DNA from: Beta vulgaris subsp. vulgaris
Taxonomy: Eukaryota > Streptophyta > Magnoliopsida > Caryophyllales > Amaranthaceae
Direction: 5' to 3'
Assembly: GCF_026745355.1 (NCBI RefSeq)
Contig: NC_079209.1
Coordinates: 12,985,886-13,049,885, forward strand
DNA: 64,000 nt
Below the pieces are notes generated by a model. The model worked only from the letters and a program-made list of their open reading frames with translations, did not search any database and was not told the DNA's origin. The translations under genes and the position numbers were made by a program. This document shows positions 45,875 to 58,666 of the stretch, piece by piece (the first letter of the stretch is position 1; each line of letters begins with the position of its first letter).

Positions 45875-47784
45875 AGTCTGAGTACACTTACAACTATAAC
45901 ATAATTCTATTATTGTTCGATTTATTGTAATTTCGGAATAAATGAAATAAACCAAGTCCTACTAGACTTAGGATTTGCCACACTATAAATAGGAAAGAAT
46001 AAAAAAAATCAGAAAAGGAAGAAACCCTAATTCTCTCTTCCTCTGAGTCGTCCCTCTCTCTTCTCTCTCTATTTCTCTCTCTCAGCCGCTCTCTTTCTCT
46101 TTCAGATTCTCTCTCCTCTCTCTATTTCTCCCTCGCCGTTTTCTCTCTCTAAGCCTCATACCTTCGTCGGTGGGGGACGACGGTGTGCGTGTAGTGTGTG
46201 TGGTGCGAGGGAGTTTGAGCGTTCGACAAGGGAGTTCGAGCGTTCGACGAGGGAGTTCGAGCTTTCGACAAGGGAGTTCGAACGTTCGCAACGAGGGAGT
46301 TCGAGCGGCAAATCTCGAGGGTTGTGCGAATCTGCGTGGTATGACGACCGACGAGTCGTCACTGGTGGGGTGCGGACTGTGCGAGGCGTGCGAAGGTTGT
46401 GCGATCGTGTTGTGCGAAGACTGTGCGAGGGGGTGTACGAAGTCGAGCGTGGTTCGAGGTTCTCGTGCGAGATGCTGTGCGAGACGAGCGTGCGAAGTCG
46501 CAAGCGGGTGTGGATGTTGTGGTCGCGCGAGTAGGCGACGTGTTTTGTGCGTCGCTGTCGGAAGTCGGTCGCCGGAGTTCGGTTTCCGGCGAGATTCAGT
46601 AATATAAAAACATAATATGTATATTATGATATTATATTAGTTTAATATTGTATAATCTGTTTTTCCATTATATTAAGTTGTAAGTTAATTAATCTGTCAT
46701 TTGAGTAAATTATTAATTAATTAAGTTTGTATAAGTAATTTAAGTTGTTAATCTGATTTAAATTGGAAATATGATTTAAGGTTTTGTAAGTAAGGTGTAA
46801 AGTTAAGAAAGTAGATTATTGATTATTAGTTGGAACGTTATAATGCCCTTGCTATTCAAATATGATTTTAGTAGTATTGGACATAAGGACTTAAATGGAA
46901 TTGGTAAAGGTATTATGTTATTAAACTAACTAAAATCAGCTTAGCTCACTAATATTGGCTCTTAAAAGACGCTAAGTTTAATGGAGTTAGGAAATAAAAG
47001 AAAGTTAATAAACAACGAGATTAGTTATTGTTTATGCTTCAAAATACTAAGTCGATATAGTTAGTCACATATTATTTGATAATATTATCAAGGACGTAGC
47101 ACTAATACTTCCTTAATCGTCTAGGTCCAAAAATCATAAGCGGAACGTTTGTTTAGGCAGCGAAAATTCTTAGTTACAAGGTACATACGCGTACCAGTTC
47201 AATTGCAAGTACTAGTATCATGTTAGGTTGTGATTTATTCAATCGGAACCTAGAATCATGATAGGGAACGATTTTGATTGTCAAGATTGTTTGGTAACAT
47301 GATTGTGATTGGAAATCGATATGTAGCATTGTAATGCGTAATTCTATCGTATCATGAGCATGATTATAGGATTTATATTATTTGATCCATGGTGAAACAA
47401 GAATGTTACAAGAAGAAAAGATTTGAGTATTGTATCTAAGAAAGAATGTTAAATGATTCTATGTTATTGTGGTATGACTGGACAATACTAAGAATGGACT
47501 TTGGCAATAAAATTATATTCGGACTCCCTACAAGTGATGAACAATGGTGAAGTGTGGGATTTGTTCTACACTCCTACGTATGCCTACTATGACGACGGTA
47601 GTGTCCTTATAAATTTTGATAACTCAAGTAGGCGGAAGGTTCCATACGATCTTGGGGGTATGCATACTAAGGTGATGGATGTAAGACGGAACGAAACCGT
47701 ATTTGCATTTCATCTAATAGACCAAGTTGTCTATTAAGGATTAAGTAGCCCGTATAATCATAATAAGATGACGGTGCCCGTTCG
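45749..47784 (+). repeat. 5' LTR of the chromovirus, 3'-truncated
   Basis: It aligns with the 3' LTR from its first base until about 47784 (GACGGTGCCCGTTCG) and then jumps directly into protease-coding sequence, so ~0.5 kb of LTR plus the primer site and gag are deleted. It contains an AAT repeat at 45840-45872 and about five tandem ~21-bp units of the GAGGGAGTTCGAGCGTTCGAC type at 46205-46310 (about two in the 3' LTR), and keeps a ~462-bp stretch (46696-47157) that the 3' LTR lacks. Overlapping open frames at 46156-46607 arise from the repeats. Confidence 0.85.
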
Positions 47785-47829
47785 CTGGTTGCTTGTATTT
47801 CGTGTGGGGAGACTGTTAATTCCTCTAAG

Positions 47830-50800
47830 AGATTCCTAAAAGTGTCGCTGAAAATAGGGTAGGGTTTCTTTCCTTCTGATCTAATAGAATTTAATTTATT
47901 GAACCTAGACGTAATTTTGGGGATGGATCGGCTTGGGAGGTAGATGGCTAAGATGGATTTTGATGCACAGAAAGTGGAACTGAGAGATCTTTCACAAAAA
48001 AGGGTGTCATATAGGAGAGTACCTCGAGAACCTGGGATTAAAGTGATCAATGCCTTGCAGCTTAAGAGCTACATAGACAAAGGATGGCCATTATTTATGT
48101 GTTTGGTGAGAAGGGTTGAGGATGATCCATTGAGACCTAAGGATGTTCCTATAGTTTGAGAGTTCCAGGATGTTTTTCCTGAAGACATGTAGAGTTCATT
48201 GTCGACCTAGTACCTGTGACTGGACCTATCTCGAAAGCCCCATACTGAATAACTCCAGCAGAAATGAACGAGTTGAAAACCAGTTGGAAGAACTACTCGA
48301 AAAGGGGTATATTAAGCCTAGTATGTCACCATGGGGAGCTCCCGTCTTATTTGTAAAGAAGAAGGATAGTTTGAGGTTGTGTATAGACTATTGTGAGTTG
48401 AACAATGTCATTGTGAAAAACAAATACCCATTACTTAGGATTCATTACTTGTTTGACGAACTCCAGGGTGCAGGGATGTTCTCCAAAATAGAGTTAAGGT
48501 CAGGTTACCATCAATTGAGGATTGTTGATCACGATATACCTAAGACTGCCTTCAGGACTAGATATGGTCATTATGAGTTTACAGTCATGCCTTTTGGGTT
48601 CACTAATGCACCTGCTATTTTCATGAACCTCATGAAAAGGATTTTTTCGACCCTACCTCCATAAATTTGTCGTTGTGTTCATAGACGATATATTGATCTA
48701 TTCTAGGAGTAAGGAGGAACATGAGGGTCATTTGAGTGTTATTTTACAGGCACTTAGGGACAACCAACTATATGCAAAGTTTTCGATGTGTGAATTTTGG
48801 TTGGAAAGAGTGTCATTTTGGGGTCATTTCGTCTCAAAGGAGGGTGTGTCAGTAGATTCTACAAAGATCAAAGCCGTGAGTGAATGACCCACACCAAAAA
48901 ATGTCACAGATATAAGGAGTTTCTTGGGTTTAGCCGGTTACTACAGGAGGTTTGTGAAAGACATTACCAAAATAGCAAAGCCCATGACCAACTTAATGAA
49001 TAAGGATGGTAGGTTTAACTGGAATAAGGACAGTGAGAAAGCCTTTCAAACGCTCAAGGAGAGGTTAACCTCAGCACCTGGCCTAACCTTGCGTAACGGG
49101 AATGAGAGATATGTTGTGTATAGTGATGCGTCCAACAATGGGTTGGGTTGTGTTCTTATGCAAAATGGGAAGGTAATAGCTTATGCGTCCCGTCAATTGA
49201 AGCCATATGAAGTTAATTACCCGACACACGATCTAGAATTGGCCGCAATCATATTTGCCTTGAAAATCTGGAGACATTACCTTTACGGGATAACCTGTCG
49301 AATCTTCACTGATCACAAAAGTCTCAAATACATCTTCCCTCAGAAAGACCTTAATATGAGGCAGCGCAGATGGTTAGAGCTCATTAAGGACTATGATTTA
49401 GACATTCAGTACCATGAGGGTAAAGCAAACGTTGTTGCTGATGCGTTAAGTCGCAAGTCTAGCAATAGCTTGAATACCTTGGTGGTTGCAGAAAATCTTT
49501 GTGCGGAATTTTCTAGACTCCAAATAGAGGTGGTTTATGAAGGGGAAGTACAAAAATTGTTGAGTGCCCTAACCATCCATCCCAACTTTTCAGACGAAAT
49601 AAGGGAGAGTCAACCTGGGGATGTGAAACTTGAGCGAGTCAAAGCAAAGCTTAAAGAGGGCAAAGCATAAGGGTTTGAGATCCATGAAGATGGAAGTATA
49701 CGATATAAGGGTAGGTGGTGTATACCACAAAAGTGTAAGGAGTTGAAACAGAAGATAATGAGTGAGGGTCATAACACCAATTATTCCGTCCACCCAGGGG
49801 GGGATAAGCTGTATAAGGACCTCAAGAAAATGTTCTCGTGGCCTCGGATGAAGAGGGTAGTACCTGAGTTTGTTTCCAAATGTCTAACTTGTCAGAAATC
49901 AAAAGTGAACACAAGACCCCTCAAGGAAAGATTCAACCTCTAGATATTCCAAAATGGAATTAAGTGGGATTCGATATCCATGGAGTACCCACGAGTATAG
50001 TATCAGATAGAGATTCGCGATTCCTTTCGAATTTCTAGAAAAAGGTCCAAGAAGCATTTGGTAGTGAGCTATGATGAGTACAACCTTTCACCCATCTACA
50101 TACGGTCAAATAGAAAGAACTATTCAGACCTTGGAAGACATGTTGCGAGCTTGTGCCTTAGAATACCAGGGATCATTGGAAGACCATTTGGACCTCATAG
50201 AATTCTCATACAACAACAACTATCATGCTAGTATTATAATGGCCCCATTTGAAGCACTGTATGGGAGAAAGTGTCGTAGCCCCTTGTGTTGGAACAACAC
50301 TAGTGAGACTGTGGTATTAGGTTCGGAGATGATTCAGGAGACAGTGGATCAGGTGCGATTCATTCAAGAAAAGATTAAGGCTGCTCGGAACAGGCAAAAA
50401 TCCTATGCGGATCAGAAGCGAAGGGAAGAGAATTATGAAGTTGGGGAAAAAGTACAGCTTAAGCTGTCTCCAATGAAAAGAGTGATGCAATTTGGGGAAA
50501 AGGGGAAGCTAATCCCTAAGTTTATAGGACCATATGAGATTTCGCGAAAAGTAGGCAAGTTCGCTTATCGCGTGGAATTGCCCAACGAGTTAGAGAGGGT
50601 CCATAACGTGTTTCACGTATCCCAACTCCGATCCGGAGACACGTACCTAATGAATCACATGTCCTAGAACCTGAAAACATCGAGTTAGATGAAACCTTAT
50701 CCTATGAGGAGAAACCTATCAAGATCCTAAACCACAAGGTGCGTAGTACGAGGAGTAAGGACGTCAGAATTGTCAAGGTGTTGTGGAGAAGTCAAAATAC

Positions 50801-50924
50801 TGAGGAAGCCACCTGGGAAGCCGAATATGCGATGCGTCTGAAGTACCCTGAGCTTTTTCAAGAGGTAGGTGAGTTACAGGGATGTAACTTTTCTTCTTTT
50901 AAGGGGGGGGGGGGGAGAATGTGA
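47830..50924 (+). pseudogene. Chromovirus pol (protease end, RT, RNase H, integrase, chromodomain), decayed
   Basis: The protease end is marked by LDVILGMDRLG near 47915. RT: 48170-48890, with [11 protein letters not shown], the YxDD-equivalent FIDDIL at about 48678, and stops at 48157-48159, 48662-48664 and 48885-48890. RNase H: within 48924-49670, with [12 protein letters not shown] and FTDHKSL. Integrase: HHCC zinc finger at 49743-49910 (H..H..CLTCQ), then a deletion around 49950-50060 removes the first two catalytic Asp; FHPSTYGQIERTIQ with the Glu remains. Chromodomain-like tail at 50739-50880 (VLWRSQNTEEATWE...YPELF). It once encoded copying and integration; it is now inactive. Confidence 0.88.
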
Positions 50925-51107
50925 TAAAATTTCGTGCTTTGACCCTAAAGTATGTTAAGTATGTTAACTATATGTAATTATTGCATATCTGATGTGCAAA
51001 AGTAAAAAAACGCTTGTGAAATATTGGGACTTAGAAGTGCAAAAGATCGTCGTTAAGAATGGCTACCTCAGAGTTTCGGGACGAAACTTCCTTTAAGGGG
51101 GGAAGCC
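50903..51107 (+). other. G13 run and polypurine tract before the chromovirus 3' LTR
   Basis: Thirteen G in a row at about 50903-50915, directly after the pol stop region, and a second purine tract AAGGGGGGAAG at 51095-51105 abutting the 3' LTR (51108), the plus-strand primer position. Between them is ~180 bp of non-coding DNA. Confidence 0.7.
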
Positions 51108-51193
51108 TGTAATACTTCGTATTTTTAGAGTTATTTCTTTATAAATAAGAAAATATAGAGAGTAGAATCGAAAAGTATTTTAGTACTATTTAC

Positions 51194-51224
<31 letters not shown>

Positions 51225-52231
51225 TAATAATACAGTCTGAGTACATTTACAACTATAACGTAATTCTATTATCGTTCGGTTTATTATAATTTTGGAATAA
51301 ATGAAATAAACCTAGCCCTACTAGACATAGGATTTGCCACACTATAAATAGGAAAGAATAAAAAATCAAAAAAATTAAGAAACCCTAATTCTCTCTTCCT
51401 CTCAGTCGTCCCTCTATTTTCTCTCTCTCAGCCGCTCTCTCTCTCTCTCAGATTCTCTCTCCTCTCTCTACTTCTCCCTCGCCATTTTCTCTCTATGAGC
51501 CTCATACCTTCGTTGGTGAGGGACGACAGTCTTCGTGTAGTGTGTGTGGTGCAAGGGAGTTCGAACATTCGCGACGAGGGAGTTCGAGCGGCAAATCTCG
51601 AGGGTTGTGTGAATCTGCGTGGTACGGCGAGCGACGAGTCGTGGTTGCTTGGGTGCGGATTGTGCAAGGCGTGCGAAGGTTGTGCGAGCGTGTTGTGCGA
51701 AGACTGTGCGAGGGAGTGTGCGAAGTCGAGCGTGGTTCGAGGATCTCGTGCGAGAGGTTGTGTGAGACGTGGGGCGAGCAGGTGTGGGTGCTGTGATCGC
51801 GTGAGTAGGCGACGTGTTGTGTGTGTCGCTGCTGGAAGTCGGTCGCCGGAGTTCGGTTGCCGGCGAGATTCAGTGGTATAAAAACATAATATGTATAATA
51901 CGACATTATATTAGTTTTAGTATTGTATAATCTATTTTTCTATTATATGAAGTTGTAAGTTAATTAATCTATAGCGAAAATTCTTAGTTACAAGGTACGT
52001 ACGCGTACCAGTTCAATTGCAAGTAGTAGTATCATGTTAGGTTGTGATTTATTCAATCGGAACCTAGAATCATGATAGGGAACGATTTTGATTGTCAAGA
52101 TTATTTGGTAACATGATTGTGATTGGAAATCGATATGTAGCATTGTAATGCGTAATTCTATCGTATCATGAGCATGATTATAGGATTTATATTATTTCAT
52201 CCATGGTGTAACAAGAATGTTACAAGAAGAA

Positions 52232-55200
52232 GCTGTTCAGCCTTCTAGAAATGAGGGTGAAAACTCCTAATCTGGGTAAAGTATACCTTAATCTATGCCC
52301 AGGTTGGTGTCTCACTCATAATAATGCCCACCATGATAATGGCAGGATAGTTATTGGCTGGTGTCCATGTTCTTTTCATGTTAATATATTGAGCATGAGT
52401 AGTCAGTTTATTCATTGTGAGGTTAAGCCTACACAAGGTGGGAAGGGTTTCTTTTGTACTTTTGTGTATGGGTTTAATGAAATAAGTAGTAGGGGGGCTC
52501 TTTGGGATGGCATAAGGGAGATAGCAAAGAAGGTTGAAGGTGGTTGGGTGTTAATGGGTGATTTTAATGATCTGTCAAGTGTTGATGACAGAATTGGAAG
52601 CACTGTAAGAGTTGCTGAAATTAGGCCAATGATGGATTGTTTGAATGAGTGTGGTCTTACTGATGTGAAGGCTTCAGGGAAGTATTTTACCTGGACAAAT
52701 AAGCAGGAGGGTACAGCAAGGGTTTTTTCAAGGATTGATAGGGTCATTGCTAACAGTATTTGGCTGGATAGCTTTGATCAGGCTGCTGTGACCTTTTTAC
52801 CAGAGGGTGATTTTGATCACACTCCTGTAGTGCTTCGAGTTTATGAGGTGCCTTTGATTAAAAGACCTTTTAAATTCTGCATGTGGTGTTATTATAGCTC
52901 AATGATGGATGCAGTGAAGGAGGCTTGGAGACAACCAGTGCAAGGGTGTCATATGTATCAGGTGGTGGAGAAATTGAAAAGAGTTAAAGGGGTGTTAAGA
53001 ACTTTGAAGAAGCAGGGATTTGGAGAAGCTGAGAGGGATCTCATTCAAGCTACTGAAGAGTTTACTATGATCCAAGATAAGCTTCATGAGAATCCTGGAA
53101 ATATTGAATGTATTGAGCAGGAGAGAATTGTCAGGGGCAAAGTTCAGAGGGCTAAGAAGTGTGTTCAGGCCATGCTTCAACAGCAAGCTAAACTAAATTG
53201 GCTTAAGTGTGGTGATGAAAATACTAGAATCTTTTATCAGGCCATAAAAGCAAGAAGAAGGCAGAATAGAATACATGCTATTCACAATGAACAAGGTGAA
53301 TCGGTGGAGACTCATGAAAAGGTCTCTACAGCTTTCTTGGAATACAACAAAAATCTTTTTACTGGCAAGGAACAACAACAAGTTGTCTTGAGTACCTTGA
53401 TTGAAAGAGGTAAGTCTATTACTGAAGAGCATAAGAGAATTATTATGTGCCCTGTTACTAAGGAAGATGTGAGAAGAGTCATGTTCAGTATACCTGATGA
53501 TAAGGCCCCTGGGGCTGATGGCTTTAATAGCTGTTTCTATAAGAAGTGCTGGGAGATTGTAGGGGATTAGGTTACTGAGGCTATCCTTGATTTCTTCAAG
53601 ACTGGAAAATTGCTGAAGGTAATTAATATTACTACCTTAACTCTTATTCCTAAAGTACATTGTCCTAGTAATGTTACTGAGTTCAGGCCTATACCATGCT
53701 GTTCAGTGCTCTATAAGTGCATCACTAAGTTGATCAGTGAAAAACTCAATAAAGTTTTGCCAGATATTGTTTAATATATTCAGGGAGCTTTTGTTGCTGG
53801 CAGAAGTATCCTTCATAATGTGTTGTTGTGTCAAGATTTGGTTAAGTGCTATAATAGGAAAGCTACTAGAGCTTGTTTGCATGATGAAGTTTGATCTCAA
53901 GAAGGCCTATGATACATTGAACTGGCAATTTCTGCAGCAAATGATGGAAGGTGTGGGCTTTCCTGCTGAGTTTGTTCAACTCATTATGACCTGTGTGACT
54001 ACTCCTAGGTTTTCAATCATGGTTAATGGGGCTCTCTCATACTTGTTTGGTGCCAAGAGGGGTCTAAGACAAGGAGACCCTATGTCTCCTTTACTGTTTG
54101 CCCTATGTATGGATTATCTGGCTAGAGTGATTGACTATATTGGAGAACAAGATGGTTTTAAATTCCATGCTAGCTCACCTATGCTTTGCTGATGATTTAC
54201 TTCTTTTTTGTAATGGTGATTTTAGATCCATTTACACCTTGTTGCAAGGTGTTCAACTGTTTTCTAATGTCTCTGGATTGGAGGTTAATAGAAGTAAGTC
54301 TGAGGTGTATTATGCTGGGATCTGTGAGGAGGTTATTCAGAGAGTAAAGGAGGTTAGTGGTTTTCAAACTGGTAAGATGCCTTTTAAATACCTAGGAGTA
54401 CCTATTGCTACTAATAAATTAAAGGCTAGTGATTGTCAATCCATAATTGAAAAAATGGTCACTAGGATTAAAGTTTGGAGTACCAGGAATATGTCGTTTG
54501 CTGCTAGATGTCAGCTTGTTAACAGTGTCTTAATGAGTCTTCACACCTATTGGGGTCAACTATTCCTCATCCCAAGAAGTGTGCTTAATGAAGTTAACAG
54601 CATTTGTAGTTGTTTCTTGTGGAGAGGCACTCACAATGATACTAGACCTGGCTCTGTAAACTGGGAGAAGCTTTGTAAGCCTAAGACAGCTGGAGGTTTA
54701 GGGTTGAGAAGCACTATTAACTGGAACATTGCTGCTGTGGGGAAGCTTGCTTGGTGTATTGCAAATAAGCAGGATAATATGTGGGTTAAGTGGGTGAATG
54801 AGATTTATATTAAAGAGCAACAGTGGAGTCACTACATGGCTCCTGCTACAGCAAGTTGGGCTTGGAAATACATTTGCCAAGCAAAGAATGAGATGAGTGA
54901 GAAGCTAGGAGAAGATCAGTGGCTGCATGATGTAAAATTCAGTATCAAGAAATACTACACAGCTCTGAATGGCTGTGACATTAGAGTTCCTTGGTGCTCT
55001 TATGTCTGGAACAGAATGTCTCAGCCTAAACATAGGTTTGTATTATGGCTTGGGTTGCAAAACAGATTGAAAACCAAGGATAGATTGAAAAAAATTGGTA
55101 TATGTGCTGATGATAAGTGTGCTATTTGTGGTCTTTAGGGTGAGTCTGTGAATCATTTACTGTTTGACTTTTGTTACAGCAGCCAGTGTATTGAGAAAGT

Positions 55201-55586
55201 TATGAGATGGCTTGGGGTGTCTTGGAAGGCTAGGAATGTGCATCAGATGTGTAGATGGATCAGGGGCAGATACAAAGGCTCTAGTTTTCAGAAGAGGGTG
55301 GTGTTGGCTGCTCTTGCTGCAACTGTCTACACCATATGGAGAATTCGAAATACAGCTTATTGGGATGGAGTTGTGATGATGATTAGTAAGGCTGTTCAGA
55401 ATGTTCAAAGCAGTGTGAAAGGAAGAGTTTTGCAGTTAATGACTGATAAGGTTAAGGATAGAGATCGACTATGGATTGAGCATGTATAAGTTGGGTTTGT
55501 CCAGCTTGTAGTTTGGATTGCATTTGCAATGTCTAGGTGTATTTGGAGTTGTGTTTAATTTACTTATCTTCTTCAAAAAAAAAAAA
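52232..55586 (+). mobile_element. 5'-truncated L1-type LINE with poly(A) tail and 16-bp target duplication
   Basis: The 3.36-kb insert ends with a 14-A tail and is flanked by AATGTTACAAGAAGAA (52216-52231 and 55587-55602; the outer A residues are ambiguous with the tail). The 5' LTR of the host element has the unoccupied site at about 47402-47417. It starts inside the endonuclease domain, so ORF1 and the 5' end were lost at insertion. Confidence 0.93.
52251..55489 (+). pseudogene. LINE ORF2 (endonuclease C-terminal part, RT, zf-RVT, tail), interrupted
   Basis: 52251-53570: the AP-endonuclease-like C-terminal half (LMGDFNDLSS, FSRIDRVIA, and a DHTPVVL end) and the RT start (DDKAPGADGFN), ended by an in-frame TAG at 53568. 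RT continues in broken frames: MKFDLKKAYDTLNWQF, RGLRQGDPMSPLLFALCMDYL (53737-54192), the catalytic FADDLLLF after a frameshift near 54170, then LKY LGVPI-type thumb and the zf-RVT region (54131-55138, ending CADDKCAICGL then TAG). A last frame 55148-55489 is the C-terminal tail. At least four lesions make it inactive. Confidence 0.88.
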
Positions 55587-56474
55587 AATGTTACAAGAAG
55601 AAAATATTTGAGTATTGTATCTAAGAAAGCATGTTAAATGATTCTATGTTATTGTGGTATGAATGGACAATACTAAGAATAAACTTCGGCAATAAATTTA
55701 TAGTCGATCAGACTCCCTACAGGTGATGAACAATGGGGGCATTGTGGGACTTGTTCTACACTCCTACGCAGGCCACCTGTGACGACGGTAGTGTCCTTAT
55801 AAATTTTGATAACTCAAGTAGGCGAAAGGTTCTATACGATCTTGGGGGTATGCATACTAAGGTGATGGATGTGAGACGGAACGAAACCGTATTTGCATTA
55901 TCTAATAGACCAAGTTGTCTATTGAGGATTAAGTAGCCCGTATGGTTCGAGTAAGATGACGGTGCCGTTCGTTGCCAACTAAATGAAAAGTAAAGAATGT
56001 AATGCTATTGTAATATCATGTCTAGGAATGATCCTTATTGCTTTGTTTATGCGTGTATGCACTCAATGCTTTACTATGTACTTAGTATAGCTGATTGTGT
56101 GTTATTATCTTGTTTGTTGAGCTGTGATGAACCATTGATGCTACAATGGGGACAGACTAGGTGTGCTAGTGTTGCTGCATGATGTTGAGCATACGGGGGA
56201 TAATACTTAGTCTTGAAACTTTAAAGCATTTTAATTAAGCATTATAAGACTAGCATGATTTAATTAATCAGTTTATGGTTTCAATAAAAGGGGTCGTTGA
56301 TGATTCCCGAGTTGTAGTTACATTTTATTTTCGTTGCATTTCAGTTTTCGTGACAATGATTTGAGTTAACATTTCTTTTCAATAAGCCTTGCGTTTCACC
56401 GCGGCGGTAACACTCCCAAAGTCGATGAGACGAAGTCGTAAACGTCTATGAATTTTGGGGGGTGTTACAATTTC

Positions 56475-57640
56475 TTTTTTCCATATCCATCATCTTATGA
56501 GCACATGGAAGACCATGCATATGTCTTAAATAAAACCAACAAGCGAAACCATCAGCACCAACTTCACTTACACGTTTGCATTCCTCAACAAGCAAGTGTT
56601 TAATCTTATGTGATACTCGACCTTTCAACAACATAAATAGTTGACATATTATGACATGAGGATCTCTATTATGATACCTTTGAAAAATGACTTTTATTTT
56701 ACATTTTTGTGCCTCCAAAAATGAATGAATAATTGGCTATATTCTGTCCAAACAACCTGTAGAAGTCTTTAACCATGATCTCACTGCTACATGAGCTCTT
56801 TCCACCCTGTAATATAATCAACAATAATAACAAGAAAAATATAAAATTATAATACTTTAAGTACCCAAAAAGCGCATCAAATTTATTTGTTTGAAATTTT
56901 TATTTACCTGTTGGTCGTTTTTCACGATGGCATTGTAGATATAGTTATGGTCGACAATCAGCTTCACTAATTGTTGCATCACCGACATACCATACATTGG
57001 CTCAGTTTTTGGCTTTTGACAAGCATTATAAATATGTTTCACTATAGTTAAAATCTCTTCATCCACCCTATGAAAATTTTTCATGATTTGACTAAGCAGT
57101 ACATGAGATTTAGTTCATTCTTCTACCAAATCAAGCTCATGTATACTTAACATGCCAATAATCGCATGACCCTTATTGAAGTTTGGAAGATGATGATTCT
57201 TTTTTCCATGAGTGATATACATGTTCTAACCACCATCAATATGCTCCTTTGCTTGAATTAATAAATAACACAACCTTTTCTTTTTTTGTACCGGTAAATT
57301 TCTCCACATTAACATGTTTTCTAGGCGTATATAGTCTATATCAACCGCTTCTCTCACAAGTGAGGTAGCTTTTGCATTTCTGATGCCTTTCCCTTCAACA
57401 TGTATATTGTGATCAAAAGATGATTATCACCATATTATGCATCCTATCCAATTCATTAACCCAACTATCACCAATGCTTTCAGAGTGAGATATATTGTTG
57501 TCGTGGTGAAAAACTCACTATAATCAGGTATATTATCAATGTCCTCTTCAATGTGAATATCATCCTGACATTTATGAAAACAATTAAATAAAAATCTTTT
57601 AACCTTTATCATAAATTTAATTTCACATCATACATGAATA
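56475..57640 (-). pseudogene. 5' part of a FAR1/MULE-type transposase-derived gene (N-terminal part and SWIM)
   Basis: Minus strand. About 57610-57240: decayed FAR1-like N-terminal pieces. 57210-56860: GHAIIGMLSIHELDLVEE followed by a stop, then KHIYNACQKPKTEP and MSVMQQLVKLIVDHNYIYNA, the region before a MULE transposase core. The core itself is absent (short, possibly intronic, 56730-56850). 56718-56475: C-terminal part ending in the SWIM finger (CWFYLRHMHGLPCAH; the second Cys of the C-x-C pair is Phe). The frame reaches the chromovirus target site ATTTC and continues on the other side at 45743 (KRNTALNLQNPP), showing both parts belong together. Confidence 0.65.
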
Positions 57641-57960
57641 ATACCAAAAGGAATTTCACAAACGCACAATATATAGTTTTATCTCTCTCTATTTATTGAT
57701 GCTGCCAATTTCCCCTCCCTTGTTCTTGTTCAATGCTACTGCTGGAGTTGTTGTTGCCGAGGCCCCAACCTTCTTCCTCCCCTGCTTGTGTTTCTCTCTC
57801 CTCACGCTAACTACTGTTGCCATCGTGGTTGTGCCAATCCATCCTCTCACGCTGCCGCCACTCATAGCTGATAGTGGTGGCGCCACCGAGCTACTACTCT
57901 TGTTGGTACTACCCACTTTCCAATCCCTCTTTCAGTTTGATTCTATTCTAGTTTAAGTTT
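57641..57960. other. Short region between the FAR1/MULE pseudogene and the copia LTR
   Basis: Open frames exist on both strands (57696-57956 plus; 57689-57916 minus). The minus one is Ser/Thr/Gly-rich at its start and ends in a Lys-rich tail; neither resembles a known protein and both may be chance. The outer end of the adjacent copia LTR is somewhere here. Confidence 0.35.
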
Positions 57961-58666
57961 GGATTATGATAAGTAAAGTAATGATTGATTATGGGTTTAG
58001 TTTAGAGGAGTTATGTTATTGTTGAATCATGCCAAAGCATTGATTAAGCATAAATTTGTGTTACCTTATTATTGATCTTAAGCGTAATATATATATAGTA
58101 CAGTAGTCCTTGCAATAAACAAAGCCTTATCCATGAAGGATAATGAATCCTAATCAAAGCCTAATCCATGAAGTATGATGAATCCTAATCACAAACAAAT
58201 AATGTTGAGAGTCCTATATATACTATACTTCCTAACACCACCCTCAAGTTGGGCATGGCAAAGATCAAGAATACATAACTTTGAAACAAGAAATTCAAAC
58301 TATTGTTTGCCAAGAGCTTTAGTGAAGATGTCATCTAATCGGGCCTTCGTGGAGACATAAGATGGAGCAATGAACCTTCAATAATAGCATCACGAACAAA
58401 GTGGCAGTCAACCTCAACGTGCTTTATTCTTTCGTGAAAGACAAGATTCTAAGCAATATGTAGAGCAGATTACCTATCACATAATAATGGAATAGCCTTG
58501 GGATGATTGACTCCTAAGCTTAACAGTAAATCTTTCAACCGTTTTAATTCACAAGTGACAGAAGCCATAGAACGATGTTGAACTTGTGCAAAAGAACGGG
58601 AAACTTTATGTTGTTTCTTGGCTTTTTAGGAAACAGGAGAATGACCTAAGAATACAATCCAACCAG

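Larger units (their letters stand above)
45749..56469 (+). mobile_element. Chromovirus-type Ty3/gypsy element, internally deleted, with nested LINE
   Basis: LTRs with TGTAATAC...GTGTTACA ends and a perfect ATTTC target duplication (45744-45748 and 56470-56474). Pol order PR-RT-RNaseH-INT-chromodomain identifies Ty3/gypsy, and the C-terminal chromodomain plus the GGGGGAGAATGTGATAAAAT-type tract after pol suggest the Tekay/Del clade. The 5' LTR end, primer site, gag and most of protease are missing, and the integrase core has a deletion. It inserted into a FAR1/MULE-type gene; a LINE later inserted into its 3' LTR. Confidence 0.9.
51108..56469 (+). repeat. 3' LTR of the chromovirus, split by a LINE
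   Basis: It starts TGTAATACTTCGTATTTTTA right after the purine tract and ends GGGGTGTTACA. Subtracting the LINE and its extra duplication leaves ~1991 bp; adding back the 462 bp deleted relative to the 5' LTR gives an original LTR of ~2.45 kb. The segment 55600-55960 matches 47410-47760 of the 5' LTR. Confidence 0.88.

Noticed and set aside
46156..46607. Overlapping open frames on both strands in the chromovirus 5' LTR (and 51428-51906 in the 3' LTR)
   Set aside because: They come from GC-rich tandem repeats inside the LTR and are not conserved as proteins between the two LTRs.
57689..57956. Facing open frames on both strands as a small gene
   Set aside because: No recognisable domain, both strands open because of composition, and position next to a copia LTR; recorded only as an unassigned region.
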